Assembly (NCBI GenBank): GCA_963854835.1
Contig: OY978526.1
Span: 12,975,277-13,039,276, forward strand
Source of the DNA: Megamerina dolium
Lineage: Eukaryota; Arthropoda; Insecta; Diptera; Megamerinidae
Length of the DNA stretch: 64,000 bases
Direction of reading: 5' to 3'
In this document: in pieces, positions 12,201 through 26,165 of the stretch
Position numbering within the stretch: the first letter of the stretch is position 1
Layout: each line of letters opens with the position of its first letter
Program-made: the position numbers and the translations under genes
The notes under the pieces: model-generated
What the model was told of the DNA's origin: nothing
Seen by the model: the letters and a program-made list of their open reading frames with translations, nothing else
Databases searched by the model: none

Positions 12201-13726
12201 CAGAAGAATTGAACAGTGTACTTTTGTTGTTGTTGTTGTTGCTATTTTTTGTTTTTTTATTTCATTTTAATTAATTGTGGCATTTGTAATGGCACAATAA
12301 ATCACATAGAAACGTAGAAAGAAGACGGCTTACAACTCACACCCACCCCCACATGATATGGTTGTGCAAAGAAATGAAAGGGTTGAATTTATTTGTTTCT
12401 ATTTGCTCAATTCGCAAAAGCGTATGTGTGTGTGTGCGTGTGCCAACACAATTATACTATATGTTTATAATTCTACAACATATACCAAAATGAATTTGTG
12501 TTGTGTAAGCATTTCACCGCCCCTTCAACACTCAGCAAAAAAAAAATTGAGGTCGTTTAAGGTAAGGGGGGTGTTGTTCTCTTTTTATCGCGTGGTCGCG
12601 TGTATTTATAAGGGTCAGCAGACTATGATGATGATGATAGCTGGATATTGAATTTCTTTATTTTTTGTTTTTTTTTTACATATTGAATACATGAAATTTA
12701 TTTTTATGTACTTCATTAAGTAAATTTTAGTTAGAAATATGTCCTTTAAGAAGCTTATTCTAAGATTACACTAGTTTTTTAGATTTTAGACTTGAGATTC
12801 TTTCATCTACTGAAGTAATTTCATTTTGGATTCGTTGAATTTAGTTAAAAAATCTTAAACGCAAATGAGGTTTCTAGTATCAATAGTTTCCACCATAGAC
12901 AGAATCGGCAAACACCATCAGATTCTTAGCGAAACATTTTATTCCAAAAAGTGTTGCTTTCATATACTTTCACATACATTTTTTTGATATATTTACTCCC
13001 AAATTTCGTCGTCTCAATAGATTTTCGTATTTAAGCGAACGCCGTCACCGTTAATACCGAAGAATCCAAAGACGGCAAAGCCATGGGCATGATTTTTTGG
13101 AACTTGAATGATATAATCCTAATAGACTTTTTGAAGAAAGGAAACAAAATCACAAAGTAATACTATAGTGAATTAGTCAACCGATTGGATAAGAAATTTG
13201 TGAAGACATAAGGGGTTTTACTTTTCCCAGTGTACTCAACCAACATGGCGATCTTTTGGTGTTCCCCGTCATGAAAATATGTCTTGGAGGAAAAAACCTT
13301 CAACTCAAGCAAGACAGAGATGTATTTGAGGGATTTAGAGAGTTTTATAAATCATATTTATCAGAAAATTCAAATACATCTAGTTTTAGATAGAGAAATC
13401 CTATGCAAACAATTTTCCCACTACATTTTAACTATGCTACTAAACCATTTGATGGTTTTTAAATCAAACCAAAACAAAAAAAAAAAAACAAAACCTTAAC
13501 TGTCGACAGCTTCTTTTAGTATTTGTCAAAGTATATTGACCACATTAATTTCATATGTTATTTTCCCCTTAATGTGTTCTTTATATTTAGTATCTTGCTA
13601 TCTCTCACTTTCTGACTTCGTCCCCCCCCCCATCATACTCAAATACATGCCCCTATCATTCGAACGATGACATTGTCATATTTGCAAGAGTGTTGCACAT
13701 ATGTGTATATAAAATTGCTGTTGAAA

Positions 13727-13925
13727 GAATTTATATGTATTGTATTATATATGTATTTGCAAAATTTCAACAACATAAACAACTTTGTCGGCCGACCAAC
13801 CGACCGACTTTATTATGCCATATAGAATTTATATGTATTGTATTATATATGTATTTTCAAAATTTCAACAACATAAACAACTTTGTCGGCCAACCAACCG
13901 ACCGACCGACTTTATTATACCATAT
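13727..13925. repeat. 98-bp unit duplicated in tandem
   Basis: GAATTTATATGTATTGTATT starts at 13727 and again at 13825. Both units continue through a CAACAACATAAACAACTTTG block and a GC-rich GTCGGCCGACCAACCGACCG part and end TTATTATGCCATAT. The second unit has four extra bases in the CCGA tract and a few substitutions, so the duplication is recent. Confidence 0.9.
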
Positions 13926-16474
13926 TGCATTTACATAAGAACGGAAAAATATAATTCGTCTCATGTTGTATATTCACAATTTACAACAATGCATTCATAT
14001 TCATGCTACACTCCACTTAATCTTCAACAATTTCCCCCCTACCTCCTCAAAGCTTGCTTTAATGGACTTTTGTATATAAAGTGAAATCGACATCACTCAC
14101 TCCATTTGTTGCCAACGAGTGAGTATTCTTTACTCCACACACACACACAGTAACATATTGCGTGGTCCATTTAATACAAGTAAACTCTATGAAATATGAG
14201 GCAAAATGACTGATGACAAATGAGGTGACAACAGTCAGCTTTACCATTCAACATATCATCATTCAATTCATATTCTTGCAATTTGTTACGAAATAAAAAG
14301 AAGAAAAAGCATGTTTAAAAGATGTTCATCCGGCCGCCAGAGTTGCATCACAATAATATACACGAAATGTATTCACAGTTGATGCATCGCATGCTCGATA
14401 AGAAAGTGGTGTGAGTAATGGATGGAGAAGCTATGGTAGAATTATTGCATGTTGAGCTGAGCGTGATTTCACTTTTACGTATTTTATTGTTGCTATTTTG
14501 TTTATTGTGTTGCAATAAAATGAAAAGTTTGACATGTATTCGTGTATTGGTGGTGGTAGTTTCCTCATGTTTTTTGCTTCCACATACTTCAGCTTCAAGA
14601 TGATGTCAACCACTCACCACTTACCACCTCTCTTCATTCATAAGGGAAAGGCCCATATCCGTTCCATTTTGAAACTGGTGCTAGCGTTTACATGCAGAAG
14701 TACATGAGAATTCATTTATTGTGTTACATGCGCTCTCCTTCCTTCTTCTCCTTGCCAAACAATATTAACGCTTGCAATCCTTCTCACCAACACCACCATC
14801 ATCATTTCTATCCATTCGTCTTATTTTGAACTCAATTTACTTCAATTAAACATAAAAAGAAGTCCAGCAAAAAAAAAAAAAATGAAAAATGAAAAAGGGG
14901 GAACAAAGCATTTCAACCATATAAAAGGAAATGCAAAATTGAAATGATAAAAATTGAATTGAAATAAATGTTATGGCACAATACAATGAGTATATAAATG
15001 CAAGCATGAATTAATGAATGAATCAGAGAATGCATGAAACAATGCAATTATTATAGTATTATAGTATACATATTATATGTGTAAGTATGTGTGTGTGTGT
15101 GTGTATGTTTGTGTGGCAGCAACATTTTATTTATGAATTCCGTTGATAAATGTGGCAATGGTTCATTTATTGTAATTAAAAATTTATCACTAGCACTTAA
15201 TAATAACAATACAGAGAGTATGAAAAACAACAACAACAACAATTACTACGACAACAGTCGAAGTCATTATGACCGCAACTAAAGTTAGAGCAATGACTGC
15301 AGCAGCAGCAGCAGCAACAGCAACAACAGCAACAGTAGCGTCAGTGGCAGCGAAAACGACGGAAACGGAAATGCATCACTTTTATTTATGATGACATACA
15401 TACATACATTTAAACATACATAGTACAATAAGTGTGTGTGTGTGTGTTTATTTGCAAATACATATATGTACATTAGACTGGGTCACAAAACCATAAAAGT
15501 CTTACTTTTTAAAACTCGCATAGAGAATGATGTTCTGAATGGCCTGAAACGTTCCAGAAGCAAGATTTTTAAATCTCTCATATATTGTATATTACATCAT
15601 TGCTTTATTTGAAAATAATACGCTAAATAGCACTGCCTCCCAAAAATAAAAAAAAAGAGTATTATTTTGATTTCATATATATTGAAGCTCGTTTCAAAAA
15701 AAGTTGAACTAAAATATTCAAGTAATAATCCAAACCCATTCCCTTTTCACGATCATTTCTTTGACTAAACGTAGTGTTAGTGTCTAAGCGAATATCGTAA
15801 TAAAGCATTTTTTTTCATTTCAATTCATATTTTATACAAGAAGTGAGACGCCATAATTTGTGGCTATATATAAGCATATGTATGTGTGACATACATATTG
15901 ATTTGGCATAACGTTTAATTGAAAATTTAATGAATTGCTGTTGATTTCTCTTTTAATTATTTATTCATTTATTATGCAAAATGTCCATCGACTTCATAAG
16001 TATTTAAATGTATGCATAAGAGATTGTTGAACTTAGAACTTTCGACTTATTTTTGGGCAGTGACTGTTCTACAATATAGTACAATATGTCCGATGGACCA
16101 GTTATAGTTATATGCTAGGAAATTTGGGACACTGAGTCCGCATATGTGGTCGGCTTTTATGAGGTTAGCAAAACATGTGAGAGTGATGGAGATAATTCCA
16201 TGAGGGATTCGGATTCAGCGTCCCGAAATCTATAGGATGTGTCATCTCTAGTCCCTCAGAAATCCTGCTTTTTAAATTTATGGAAGAGACGTCGTCTCCG
16301 TAAATGAATTGAATGCTAAATCAACACTCAAAGGTTTCAACTAACACCAGAGAGCATTATTATTAACTCATTCTGGCTTTCGAAATTGCCGAGCTTTATC
16401 TCAAAACTATTTTATATTGTGCACCATATTCATGGTAAATTTATATGATTGATTAAAAAAAAAATATTAAACAT

Positions 16475-17006
16475 GTGGTACTTATAAGACCCGCAGGGCT
16501 CTTTTGGTCGAGGTTCTATTTCATTACTGTTGTGCGCAAACAGTCAGTGCAGCATTCTCTGAATAAGAACGAGAATCACGTCGAATGGGTCTTACGGTGA
16601 ACGAGTCGAAGTACCTAGTATCAACAAACAAAGAGTATCGACGTCTTGGACAACATGGCACTGTTGACAATTACACTTTCGAGGTGGTGTAGGACTTCGT
16701 TTATCTTGGAACCAGCATCAGTAACTGTAATGACGTCAGCCTGGAGATCATGCGTAGGATAACTCTTGCTAACAGGTGTTACTTTGGGCTATGTAAGCAA
16801 TTGAGTAGTCGAGCCCTCTCTCGAGGATAGAAAATCACACTCTACAAGTTCCTCATTCTTCCTGTCCTAACATATGGCGCAGAAGCCTGGTATCTGTCGA
16901 CAAGAAAAATCTTTTCGATATTAAATTTGTTATGCTTCAGCCGAGGATTGAACCCACGACCTACAGATCAGAAGGCCAACACACTAACCACTGAGCCACG
17001 GCAACC
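16475..17006 (-). mobile_element. Chimeric SINE with LINE reverse-transcriptase insert
   Basis: The outer parts match the SINE family in reverse orientation: 3' end at 16475-16538 (ending near GTTGTGCG) and 5' tRNA-like head at 16903-17006. The central SINE body is absent and replaced by about 360 bp of LINE sequence on the plus strand (see 16591-16902). The joins are abrupt on both sides. Confidence 0.8.
16591..16902 (+). pseudogene. LINE reverse-transcriptase fragment inside the SINE
   Basis: The plus-strand frame from 16591 reads LTVNESKYLVSTNKEYRRLG, then FEVV(stop)DFVYLGTSIS, DVSLEIMRRITLANRCYFGL and KITLYKFLILPVLTYGAEAW. The YLGTSI...EI.RRI..AN...GL and LYK.LI.PVL.YG.EAW pattern is the thumb region of insect LINE reverse transcriptases. 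Clade is not assigned. It has two in-frame TAG codons. It is antisense to the surrounding SINE. Confidence 0.8.
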
Positions 17007-20000
17007 ACATTATGATCGATTAGTTTATCAATTTTTTGTCAAAAGATAGGCATCGTAAGAGAGATAAGGATTGTGTCTCTTTGAAAAAATTACTAAACCT
17101 TATGCATAGCAGGCCAATGCAACTCTTCCGACTTTCTCCTCATTATGTGTGATGTATAATACTCAGTCGGTACTCTAGACTCTAGACTCTAAATTCTAAG
17201 CTCTTGTGACATAATTTTTTCCCCACCAAGATCTATATGATTTAATCCTTTAGTATAACTGAGTCCTTCAGTGTCAAATAATAGAAATAAACAATTTTGC
17301 TTGATGATTTATCCTTTTGGATTAATATTTACATACACATATAATCACACATATCTACTCATATAAATGTATGTAGCTGTTAGTACAGTGAAATAAAAAA
17401 AAAATACATGCTCAAGAGTCATACAGCAACGAAATATGTTATCATATATTTACCTAATGCTTCAATATCAAATCGTTCTAACAACATTCGTAATCAAGCT
17501 CATACATGCACATATGCTATATGCATATGTAAATGCAACAACAACCACAGAAACTTGATTTTTTTTTTATTACTCCGGTCGCTCGGACTTTAGTATAGGT
17601 TGAAAAATGAAATACAAAAAAAAAAAAAAAGGAATCAAATAAAAACAAAAAAAAAAGGTAAATATACCTACATAGAAAGAGAATATAGCGAAATTTATAT
17701 GAATGCATATACAAGTTTGTATTTTGAGCAAAAGATTTATTATTCGACTGTTTGAGTTGTTTGCAACTCTTGTTACAATTGCATTCAACTTTCATCTGAA
17801 CCACCACCACCACCATTACCACCATCAACTTCACCATTGTTGCTTTTATGCACAGGACTATCTTTGTTAAGTAACACAAACAATATATTAAAAAGTAAAA
17901 AAAAAAACAACAAAAAAAAAGGAAATACAACAATCAACAACAAAAGCGGTCTACAACAACCGACAATTCAAGTCAAGTGCATCTTTCCATATGCCAAGTG
18001 TATCTACATGCATATGTATGCTGCTACCGCTACTGCTGATGCTATTCTTGTATGGAGTATGAACTCACTTCGCAAATACATATATGTATGTGAGGACAAA
18101 AATACACGCATACACACATACATTCATATGAAGACGAAAATAATCAGAATGAGAGGGGAAAAAAACGGCGATGGTTAAAGTAAGATGTAAGGAATCTCTT
18201 TAAGCACACCCCTGTGGCATTAACAACTCGTATCCTTATCCGTGTAATGGTTTTGTTGCAACACATATACACACACACACACATGCATACATGCATATAT
18301 TTCTTTCTATTGAAATTACCTGCCGCTACAGTATATTTTTGTTGTTACTCCTAAGGTTACTGTTGTCACTTGCTGTTTTTACTACTGTTGCATACAATCT
18401 AAACATATACATAAATATATCTATATACTTCTAATCTTATATGTACTGTATATGCTAGCAAAGGACATAGCACAGCACACGTTTGTAAATATGTAAATAC
18501 TACAAACACATGTGTACCTACATAAGGGGCATATTAGCGCATACATACTCGTATGCGAAGTTGTTGCAAGCTTTTTGAATTAACTGTTTGCATGCGGCAT
18601 CGTTAGCTTTACTTTAAGCAACTGCAAGCATTCTCCCTTCTGCCATCATTTATAGGTATAATATATATTGCAACTGGACTAGATAACGATACATACGCTA
18701 CATACTTATCTGCATATGTAAATATGTTTAGAGCAAACATTCAAATATACCCAGTAGAAAAATAAGAATTACTTTTCCGAAGCTAATTGACGATAAACAT
18801 CTGAAAATATTTATTTTCAACAAAATGTCATTACAAACCACATAGCATAATGCATTTTGAGTCTCTCATTTAAACGAGAAGTTCCTGGAATATGTAATTT
18901 CAAGATTTCGTTATGTCAAGCTGTCCTCAAGAGCATACTTAAAACGTCCGCAGAATGATGTCGCCACATACATTTTTTGGCAAATATTAAAAGGAGTTAG
19001 CGTAGTTAAATTGTTTGTATGTAAACTTTGGACACAAATCAAGAAAAAAAAACGAAAAATGGACGTGATCGCTTTATTTTAAAGCACACCTCCCATACAA
19101 GCCTAACCTCAAAAACTGCTTAAGATGACAAGAAAGGCTAAAGGATGAAAATTTTTGATTTTTAACATTTAGAACAGACTTATACATGTGTTTATGTATG
19201 CTGTGCTCGTTCATTCTCAAATTTTACTATATAAACATATAGGTCGAGGTAAAGAAAAATTTATATAAATTCTAAAAAAAATCGATTAACGTTTTGAGAA
19301 TTTTGTATATTGTAAAAAAAGTATTACGCGTTCATTGGTGATATCAAACAGGACATTTACCTCTAGGAACGGGCATGAAAAAGCCGTTTGAAATTTTCAT
19401 TCAATTTTTTATACATTTATTTTAAATCATAGAAAATTATAATATACAAAGGAATTAAAGTATAAGAAATTATCTATCTAACGGATGTAAAATGAACTCA
19501 ATCTGACAAGTAGAACCTGAGATTTAAGTAACACAGAAATTGACAAAACTTTGTCATTTTTCAAAATTTTGAACTAACGGTATTCCGTCAAAAAATTTTT
19601 CCGAGGGAAATCCTTATGCAGGTGTAAACTTATTTTACGTAAAGAAATAAAAAAAAATTTTCGGCCGATTTAGAAATGACAATTTATTTTTTTTTTTTGC
19701 CAAATCCGTGAGATTTAAAAAAGAATAACCCATATGAGGGATTCGGTGCAGATAAGGGTCTATCATCTTCAAAGGAATCCCATGAAGTTTCTCAAAGATT
19801 TTTAATACGTTATTTTCCTTATTTCCCTGAAATCATATTTTGCTATAAACAACTTAGAAAATGCGAACACTATTTCGTTATTTCGCTCTCCACACACATC
19901 ACAGTTTGAAATCAGCTTCTTCATATCTTGTACTCATATGCATTTAGCATGATGTTGTGTAAATTACAAACAAGAAAATAAATAAAAACATATAAAGCTT

Positions 20001-21028
20001 GTTGTACTATTTATGTTGAGAAGCATGTATGTGTATGTATGTATATCAAAGTGGTCGATTCGGGAAATAGGATTTAAACGATTTTTTTTTCTTTTTTTTT
20101 TTAGTAATTCGCTGCATCAATTTTGTATACAGTTTTACTTCAATATTTTTTTTTTTTTGCAATCCAAATCTTGATTGTAGATGTTGTGAATGTTTTTGTG
20201 CTGCTTTTCGTAATTTATTTTTATTTGCCAAGCAATGCAATTTTCTATATATTTTTCTTCTATCCTTGTAAATCTTATGCCTTTCGTATCTGTCGCTTTT
20301 CTCCTCATCTAGCAATAAGTATTTACTATTTGCTTAGTTTTTTTCATTCTCTCATTCCCACATTCCTATACTCATGTATATATTTGGTCATTTATTTGCC
20401 CTCAATTTCACTTTCATTTCATTTTGTTTCACAACATCGCTTGGTTGTTCGTTGTTGTTTCGTTAAATTTACTCGGTGTTCGTCATTGTAGTCGGTTTCG
20501 ATTGCGCGCTATATTTACATTTACTTTGTTGCTGTTGCTGCTACTGCTGCTGTTATTGCGCTTGTTGCTATCGTAAATCACCAAAGGTAGAGAGAAAGAT
20601 TGAAGTGAATACGCCAAAAAAAAGTGTATATATGTATATAGCCAGTTGTTTGTTGTTATTCGTATTTGCCAGTTACTATTTGCTTACTCTACTTCAAGTT
20701 GCCTGCCTCTATGTCTCAAGCATGAACACAAAATATCGGACACCAATCGGAGTTCCCAATATTGCCATCAGTCTTACTGATAAACATAAATTTAGTTTCA
20801 ACTATATGTGAGCTATTAATTCTTTTTTTGTATTCTATATACTTTATGTTTATGTCTTCCAATCCAGCTCATTTTTGCATTGGACTCTTGACAAGGGCTT
20901 TCATTTGATGATTTTCGTTGTTATTGAACTGATATTTGTTTTGATCAAAAGAAGAATCATGAATTTTTATGCTTCTCTCAATTTCTCTATGCCATTATTA
21001 AATAAAACAATATGTATGAATATACAGG
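17007..21028. other. AT-rich non-coding stretch
   Basis: No gene or full element seen. 18775-19850 is microsatellite-poor, T/A-run-rich sequence that looks like old, unclassified repeat. 20100-20800 is T-rich with Phe/Tyr-rich spurious frames. Confidence 0.45.
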
Positions 21029-21530
21029 GTTAGACGGTTGAAGTGTTACCTATACAAGCGACCATATTTTCTTTGTGTGAAATTATTTTCTATTGATTCA
21101 AATTATAAAAATTGTGGAAATAATCAAAATTTCAAAATACATTCACTCTAGCTCAATGTGGCGACGATATGCCTTGACTATGGCCTTCAAACGGTTAAAA
21201 AATGAGTTGCATGCTTTACAAATGTGATCATCGGTTTTGTTGATTTCGGTAATCTTGATTTTTTGACCATTCTTGGTTCACACGAGCTTTATTAGACGGT
21301 GCCAAGTCTTGTTGGAACGTCCATGGTCTACGACCGAAATATGTGACATTAACTTTAACACCAGGCTCGATGAAAACGATTTGACAGCTTCCATAGGCGG
21401 TCACAGTTACATATTCCATTACTTGAGATGGAAAATTACTTCAGGTGGCCATTCGTTGTCTCTATAGTATTATAGAAGTCTTTAAGAAATCCATTCGCCT
21501 TTATTGCTGTCCAGCTGAGGTATGCCTACC
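21029..21530 (-). pseudogene. Decayed Tc1/mariner-superfamily transposase fragment
   Basis: On the minus strand, short frames read VFIEPGVKVN, then WTFQQDLAPSNKARVNQEW (second catalytic D in QQD.AP..KA), and in another frame DHICKACNSFFNRLKAIVKA followed by RRHIE, the usual C-terminus of DDE_3-type transposases. The end at 21029-21050 (CAGGGTTAGACGGTTGAAG) followed by GTGTTACCT is typical of a terminal inverted repeat. Several frame breaks and the missing third D block show an old copy. It is unrelated to the DD41D and mellifera elements. Confidence 0.7.
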
Positions 21531-21987
21531 TAACCTCCTATATCGATGATTCTCATTATCTCTTATGAAGTGTAATTATTGAAAATATTGTAGAAACTCC
21601 AATTTATTGTAATTTTTTTCTTGATGGATTAAAGCCACATTTGCTTCGAATTGCTTGCATTTGAACCAAATGTAAGGGTAGAAGATTAATACACAGCTGT
21701 TAAATTGCTGTTAAATTTGATGCTCATTATAACAATAATAATTAATAATATTCACTTCTATTATTATAATTATTCTTTGTAATTTCTTTTTTTTTTTTTG
21801 TTTTTTGGAAATTTAAATTTTAAAAATACAATTTTTTTTTGCGTTTGTTGTGTTTACATATCTGCTCATCATATTTATCGTTTGCTATTTTGATTATAAA
21901 GCTGACTCAGCTGCCATCATTTGCATGTATTGTTGCAATACGCTATGCGGTGCAATGTTCACATGATAAATGAATACGTAATTAGTG

Positions 21988-22014
21988 CAACAACAACAAC
22001 AACAACAACAACAA
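21988..22014 (+). repeat. CAA microsatellite
   Basis: Nine CAA units. A TTG tract of the complementary type lies at 22324-22362. Both create Cys- or Leu/Val-rich spurious frames. Confidence 0.9.
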
Positions 22015-22975
22015 TACCAACTACACAGAGTACACTTGAACAATACATACACCATCAACATCACATCACACATGGGATCAGACAAAAGCGCATATGAGTA
22101 TATGTAAATTAATATGTGTGATGGTGTGCAAATTATATGCTATACTCACGATTGTTATGATTATATTTCACTGCACTTGTTATCTGACACAACGGATGGA
22201 CATCTCTGTGAGTACATATACATGTTTGTATGAGTGTGGGTGGATAAGTATGTGTGTATTTGTTATTTGATTGTAGTGTCATAATTCTACATACTACATG
22301 CTACCTCTTGACTGTTTAATTTTTGTTGTTGTTGTTATTGTTGTTGTTGTTGTTGTTGTTGCATTCTCTTATTCACAATAATATTATTATGGTATACAGA
22401 TATCGTTGTAATCGTAATGATGTGACTATTACAAATTTACGAGTGATGTAAAATTATGAAAAATAGTAGCCAGGAAGGGCACTTGTATGCTCGTAAGTGT
22501 CATAGTACTGTGTAAAATGTAAAAGTCAATATGTTATGTCGAAAATAATTGCCAACATTTGACACAAATTAACAACACTTATTACAAAGCTTTGCGGTAA
22601 GTTATCGGAAATGGCTAGGCCATCATTAAAATATTTTCAGAAAATTTCATTTATTAAATTCATTACCAAAAATTATGATGAAATGATTAAGGATGCTATC
22701 CTTAGTGCTCAGTTAGTTAAAGTTGTAAGAATTTAATTTATGTGATTTATATCGTAAATGCTTTAATAGCAATTCTTTTCACTTAAGATTTTTGATTTTT
22801 GTTTTTCATTCAAAGAAAATATTTTTCTCCAGTGGTGCCATTATATTTCTGACAATTCGAAATTACAATTTTATTTGCACATTATTTGCAATATCGAAAT
22901 ATTGCAAACAAATTGTGAAAATTTACATTAATAATTTCTGGTCATTTAGACAGCACAAATTCAAGTTATTGTGCA

Positions 22976-23070
22976 AAGCAATCAGGTGACAGACAGAAAC
23001 CTACACTGACCAAGAGTTTAGGTCAGAACATTCTGTTCTATATCTCCGTCGATGTCTTCAAGTGGTTGCA
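22976..23070 (+). mobile_element. Helitron-like element, 3' fragment
   Basis: AATCAGGTGACAGACAGA followed after about 50 bp by CTATATCTCCGTCGATGTCT and TCAAGTGG matches the segment of the 147-1492 element around 1308-1330 and 1405-1432. The GTCY tract is reduced to two units. Neither end of the element is preserved. Confidence 0.55.
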
Positions 23071-25289
23071 AGTATTTTTTTAGTCCTTTTTAACCCATTA
23101 ACTCCTACTTATTCATGACTTTTTTTCTATTGTTCTTAGTAATTCCAAATTCCTACACTTTTTAAAGGTTTCAAGTGCCACTCAAAAACATTATTTGGCA
23201 AACTTCATTATAAGTCACTGAAGACAAGAAGTAGCTATATACTAAATGTAAGAAGTAAAGAACTCTTAATTGAATTTGTAACAATTTTTTTATATTTAGC
23301 TATAACTTAGCATCAATTTTTAATGTTACTTTAACTAAGATTGTGCTTTAAACTAAGTTTAAGCTAAAAATCAAAATTAGCTAACCAATAAAATTGTACT
23401 AAATTAAATCCATCAGCATTTGCCATTTATTTTAAGCTTAAATTTCTACTAATTGACTGGCTCTTAGATCTCCACATTCAATCATTTTCAATCTACTTGG
23501 TTTACAATATTAATTTTAATCACGTATTTGATTTATTTTTCAAACACAAATTTTACATGTACATATTTTGAAAATACAATATTCCTTTCAAATGCAGAAC
23601 TTTAATATAATTTTAATTTTATTTTCTAACCACATTGCGCATTTAAAAACTACTTAAGCAACTAAATTTTTACACCAAAAAATAATCAAAATTACAATTA
23701 AGTACATATCAACAGCATACGATTAGGATATATGAAACTAAGTTGTTTTTCATTACAGACACACACACACACACTGACACACAAAACAACAACAACAATA
23801 AGAGCCACAATAAAAACTCTCGCCAAACAAATGCAAATGAAGCTTAACAAATTCTGATAATGAGTTGCAAATGAATAATTCAATATCAATAATAATAACA
23901 ACAAGAGTAGCATGAATGCAACAACAAATATTAGTGTATGAATAAAACTGAATTCCACAAAATCAAAATTAAATTTGACACATTTGCAATTGGTTAAACA
24001 TCACTCACAACCTCAAATATTCAGAACGGAAATGCCAAAGTAATCATATTTTATGCGAAATTTCAAGTCCGGCATATGGCAAGCGTGGCAACAAGGCGAA
24101 AGTACATATAGAGTATTGCATCATGCAGGTCGTTCAACATCCTTTTGGGATTTATTGAATGGGACATAGTGGACACACACACACAGAGAGACATACGTTC
24201 ATATTTAACTACATTTACATTTCAAAAGTAGGCCACATATGTATCTTATGTATATATTGTATATACATAGGTAAATACACCCACACACACATAGAACCCC
24301 TATTTTATGACTGCTGTTATTATTCTTGTCCAAATGGGCAAATATTTAAAGTGGCATTCTCATTGCGATTTTAAATTACATTTTTACGCATCCTTCATAC
24401 TCGCACACATTCTACCTTCTATCTCTTTCGCTTTGCTTACTTAGGCACATGTATATTGTTGCACTATTGCAACATGTTCCTATATTTACATATGAGTACA
24501 CCTGCAGTCGCATATACATATGTATACTTACATTTATGTATGTTATTTCTATGCCAAATGTTGGTTGTTATTATAAACATAGAGACTACATACAACATCG
24601 TATACGATATACTGGTTGAAGGGAGAAAGGTGACTAAAAAAAAGTTTAAAATACTCGTATTTGTCCATTCATTCGTGCATTCGTTCTTACGTTCGTTTGT
24701 TGTGCACATTTATCATAGCGACAATGGTAAACGAGTATTTGATGTTGTGGTAAATTTTAAAATTTCACTAGCTTTGCTCACTGCTGTTGCTGTTATTAGT
24801 ATTGTATGCAGGTACTATATCAGAACTTCCATTTATGTGCATACATACATACCTACACATATATTGGACATTTGTATGTAGGTGTGTACGCGAATGTTAT
24901 GTATGGTATTTTTGTGATATGTGAACAAATGTGTATACATAGCTGTTATGTTGTCGCTTGCAGCCAATTTTTTACCAGTTGTTCGGATGGCGTGATACTA
25001 TAGTTTTTTTTTTTCTTACTAGCTCTTATAGGCTGTCTACCTTTATATTTATGTATGTTGGAGTATGTATATTAATTGATATTTTTTCATCCATAAAACG
25101 TGTTGAAATATGAGTACTGAATATTTATATTTTGTTTTTTTTTTTAGAGACTCATACATTTTTTATGTTCAAGAATTTTATTAGTAATACTCATTTTTTT
25201 TAACAGAAATCTTTTCAAAAATTTAATACGAGTATATTCTGTCTATGAGAATCTCATCTAAAAACACATATTTAATTGTTTGAGGCTAA
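23071..25289. other. Intergenic stretch, no gene seen
   Basis: Contains short CA runs (23757-23775, 24174-24184) and ATACATAC-type sequence. The longest frame (24456-24881) lacks protein-like character. Confidence 0.45.
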
Positions 25290-26165
25290 TAACTTTATAT
25301 TTTCGTGTGCAGAACGTCAACACTGTCATTTGGAGGTATAAATTTATATGGGAGACAGGAGTGCTTTTTATCCGATTTAGCTAATTTTTGCATATGATTA
25401 TCAATAAGTAAATATTATCATATGTTGTGAATTTCAGTTTGATAACTTTATATTTTCATAAATAATATGTGAAAAAACGCATTCAATAGCATACTTTTGC
25501 ATGGAAGCTAGACGTAATTTTCATTCAATTGCCACCATTTACTGATATATCGTTTATATGATTATATTAACTTTATACACGGAGTTTCAGTTTGATAACT
25601 ATGTATTTTCGTTAGCAAAGTGTAAAAACACACATTCATCACCATACTTTTGTATGGGGGGTATAAGTGGTTTTCATCGAATAACTACCATTTTCTAATC
25701 AATCTATTTTATTATAATATTATTTCTATACGCCAAATTATAGCTCAATAGCTTTACATTTTCGTGCAAAAAATGTGAACATATGCATTTATTTGCGTAC
25801 TTTTGTATGGGAGGTAGACGTAGTTTTCATTCGATTAAGATCATTTTCTAATATATCTTTTATGCGATTAAATTAATTTAGAATACCAAAGTTTAGCTTG
25901 ATACCTTAATATTTTGATTCGAAATGTCTGAAAACACACATTTAATTGTATACTTTTGTATGGGAAGTAAGCGTGTCTTTCTATTCTATTATTAGACTTT
26001 CTTTCAATACCAAGTTTTATTTCGTATAAACAATATTAAAACATAAGCGAAAATTAAACTGTATAACAATTTGAATATAGTTCACAGACTGAAGGGCAGC
26101 CAGTTAGGCAGGCAGGCAGAAGTACGTAGTCAATATATCGTATCCTTAACTCTTTGGAGTAATGC
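25290..26165 (+). repeat. Five-unit tandem array with exact 153-bp period (Helitron-like central repeats)
   Basis: The landmark ATGGGAGGTAG-like segment starts at 25348, 25501, 25654, 25807 and 25960, exactly 153 bp apart. Each unit has TTTCAGTTTGATAACTTTAT upstream, then CTTTTGTATGGGAGGTAGAC and a TTTTCATTCGAT segment. Units are diverged from one another. The GTATGGGAG core also occurs in the 423-1184 array, so both belong to one repeat family. A degenerate GGCAGGCAGGCAG tract follows at 26105-26120 in the same relative position as the GTCY tract of the first element. Confidence 0.75.

Larger units (their letters stand above)
8032..16474. other. Repeat-rich intergenic stretch, no gene seen
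   Basis: Apart from microsatellites (8762, 9213, 9594; CTTC at 10739-10760; TTG at 11924-11940 and 12222-12241; TC at 12085-12105; GCA at 15297) and the 98-bp duplication at 13727, nothing recognisable was found. Apparent frames are low-complexity. Confidence 0.5.

Noticed and set aside
24456..24881. 141-codon plus-strand ORF
   Set aside because: Built from ATACATAC and TTCG-type repeats; His/Tyr/Val-biased, no family resemblance.
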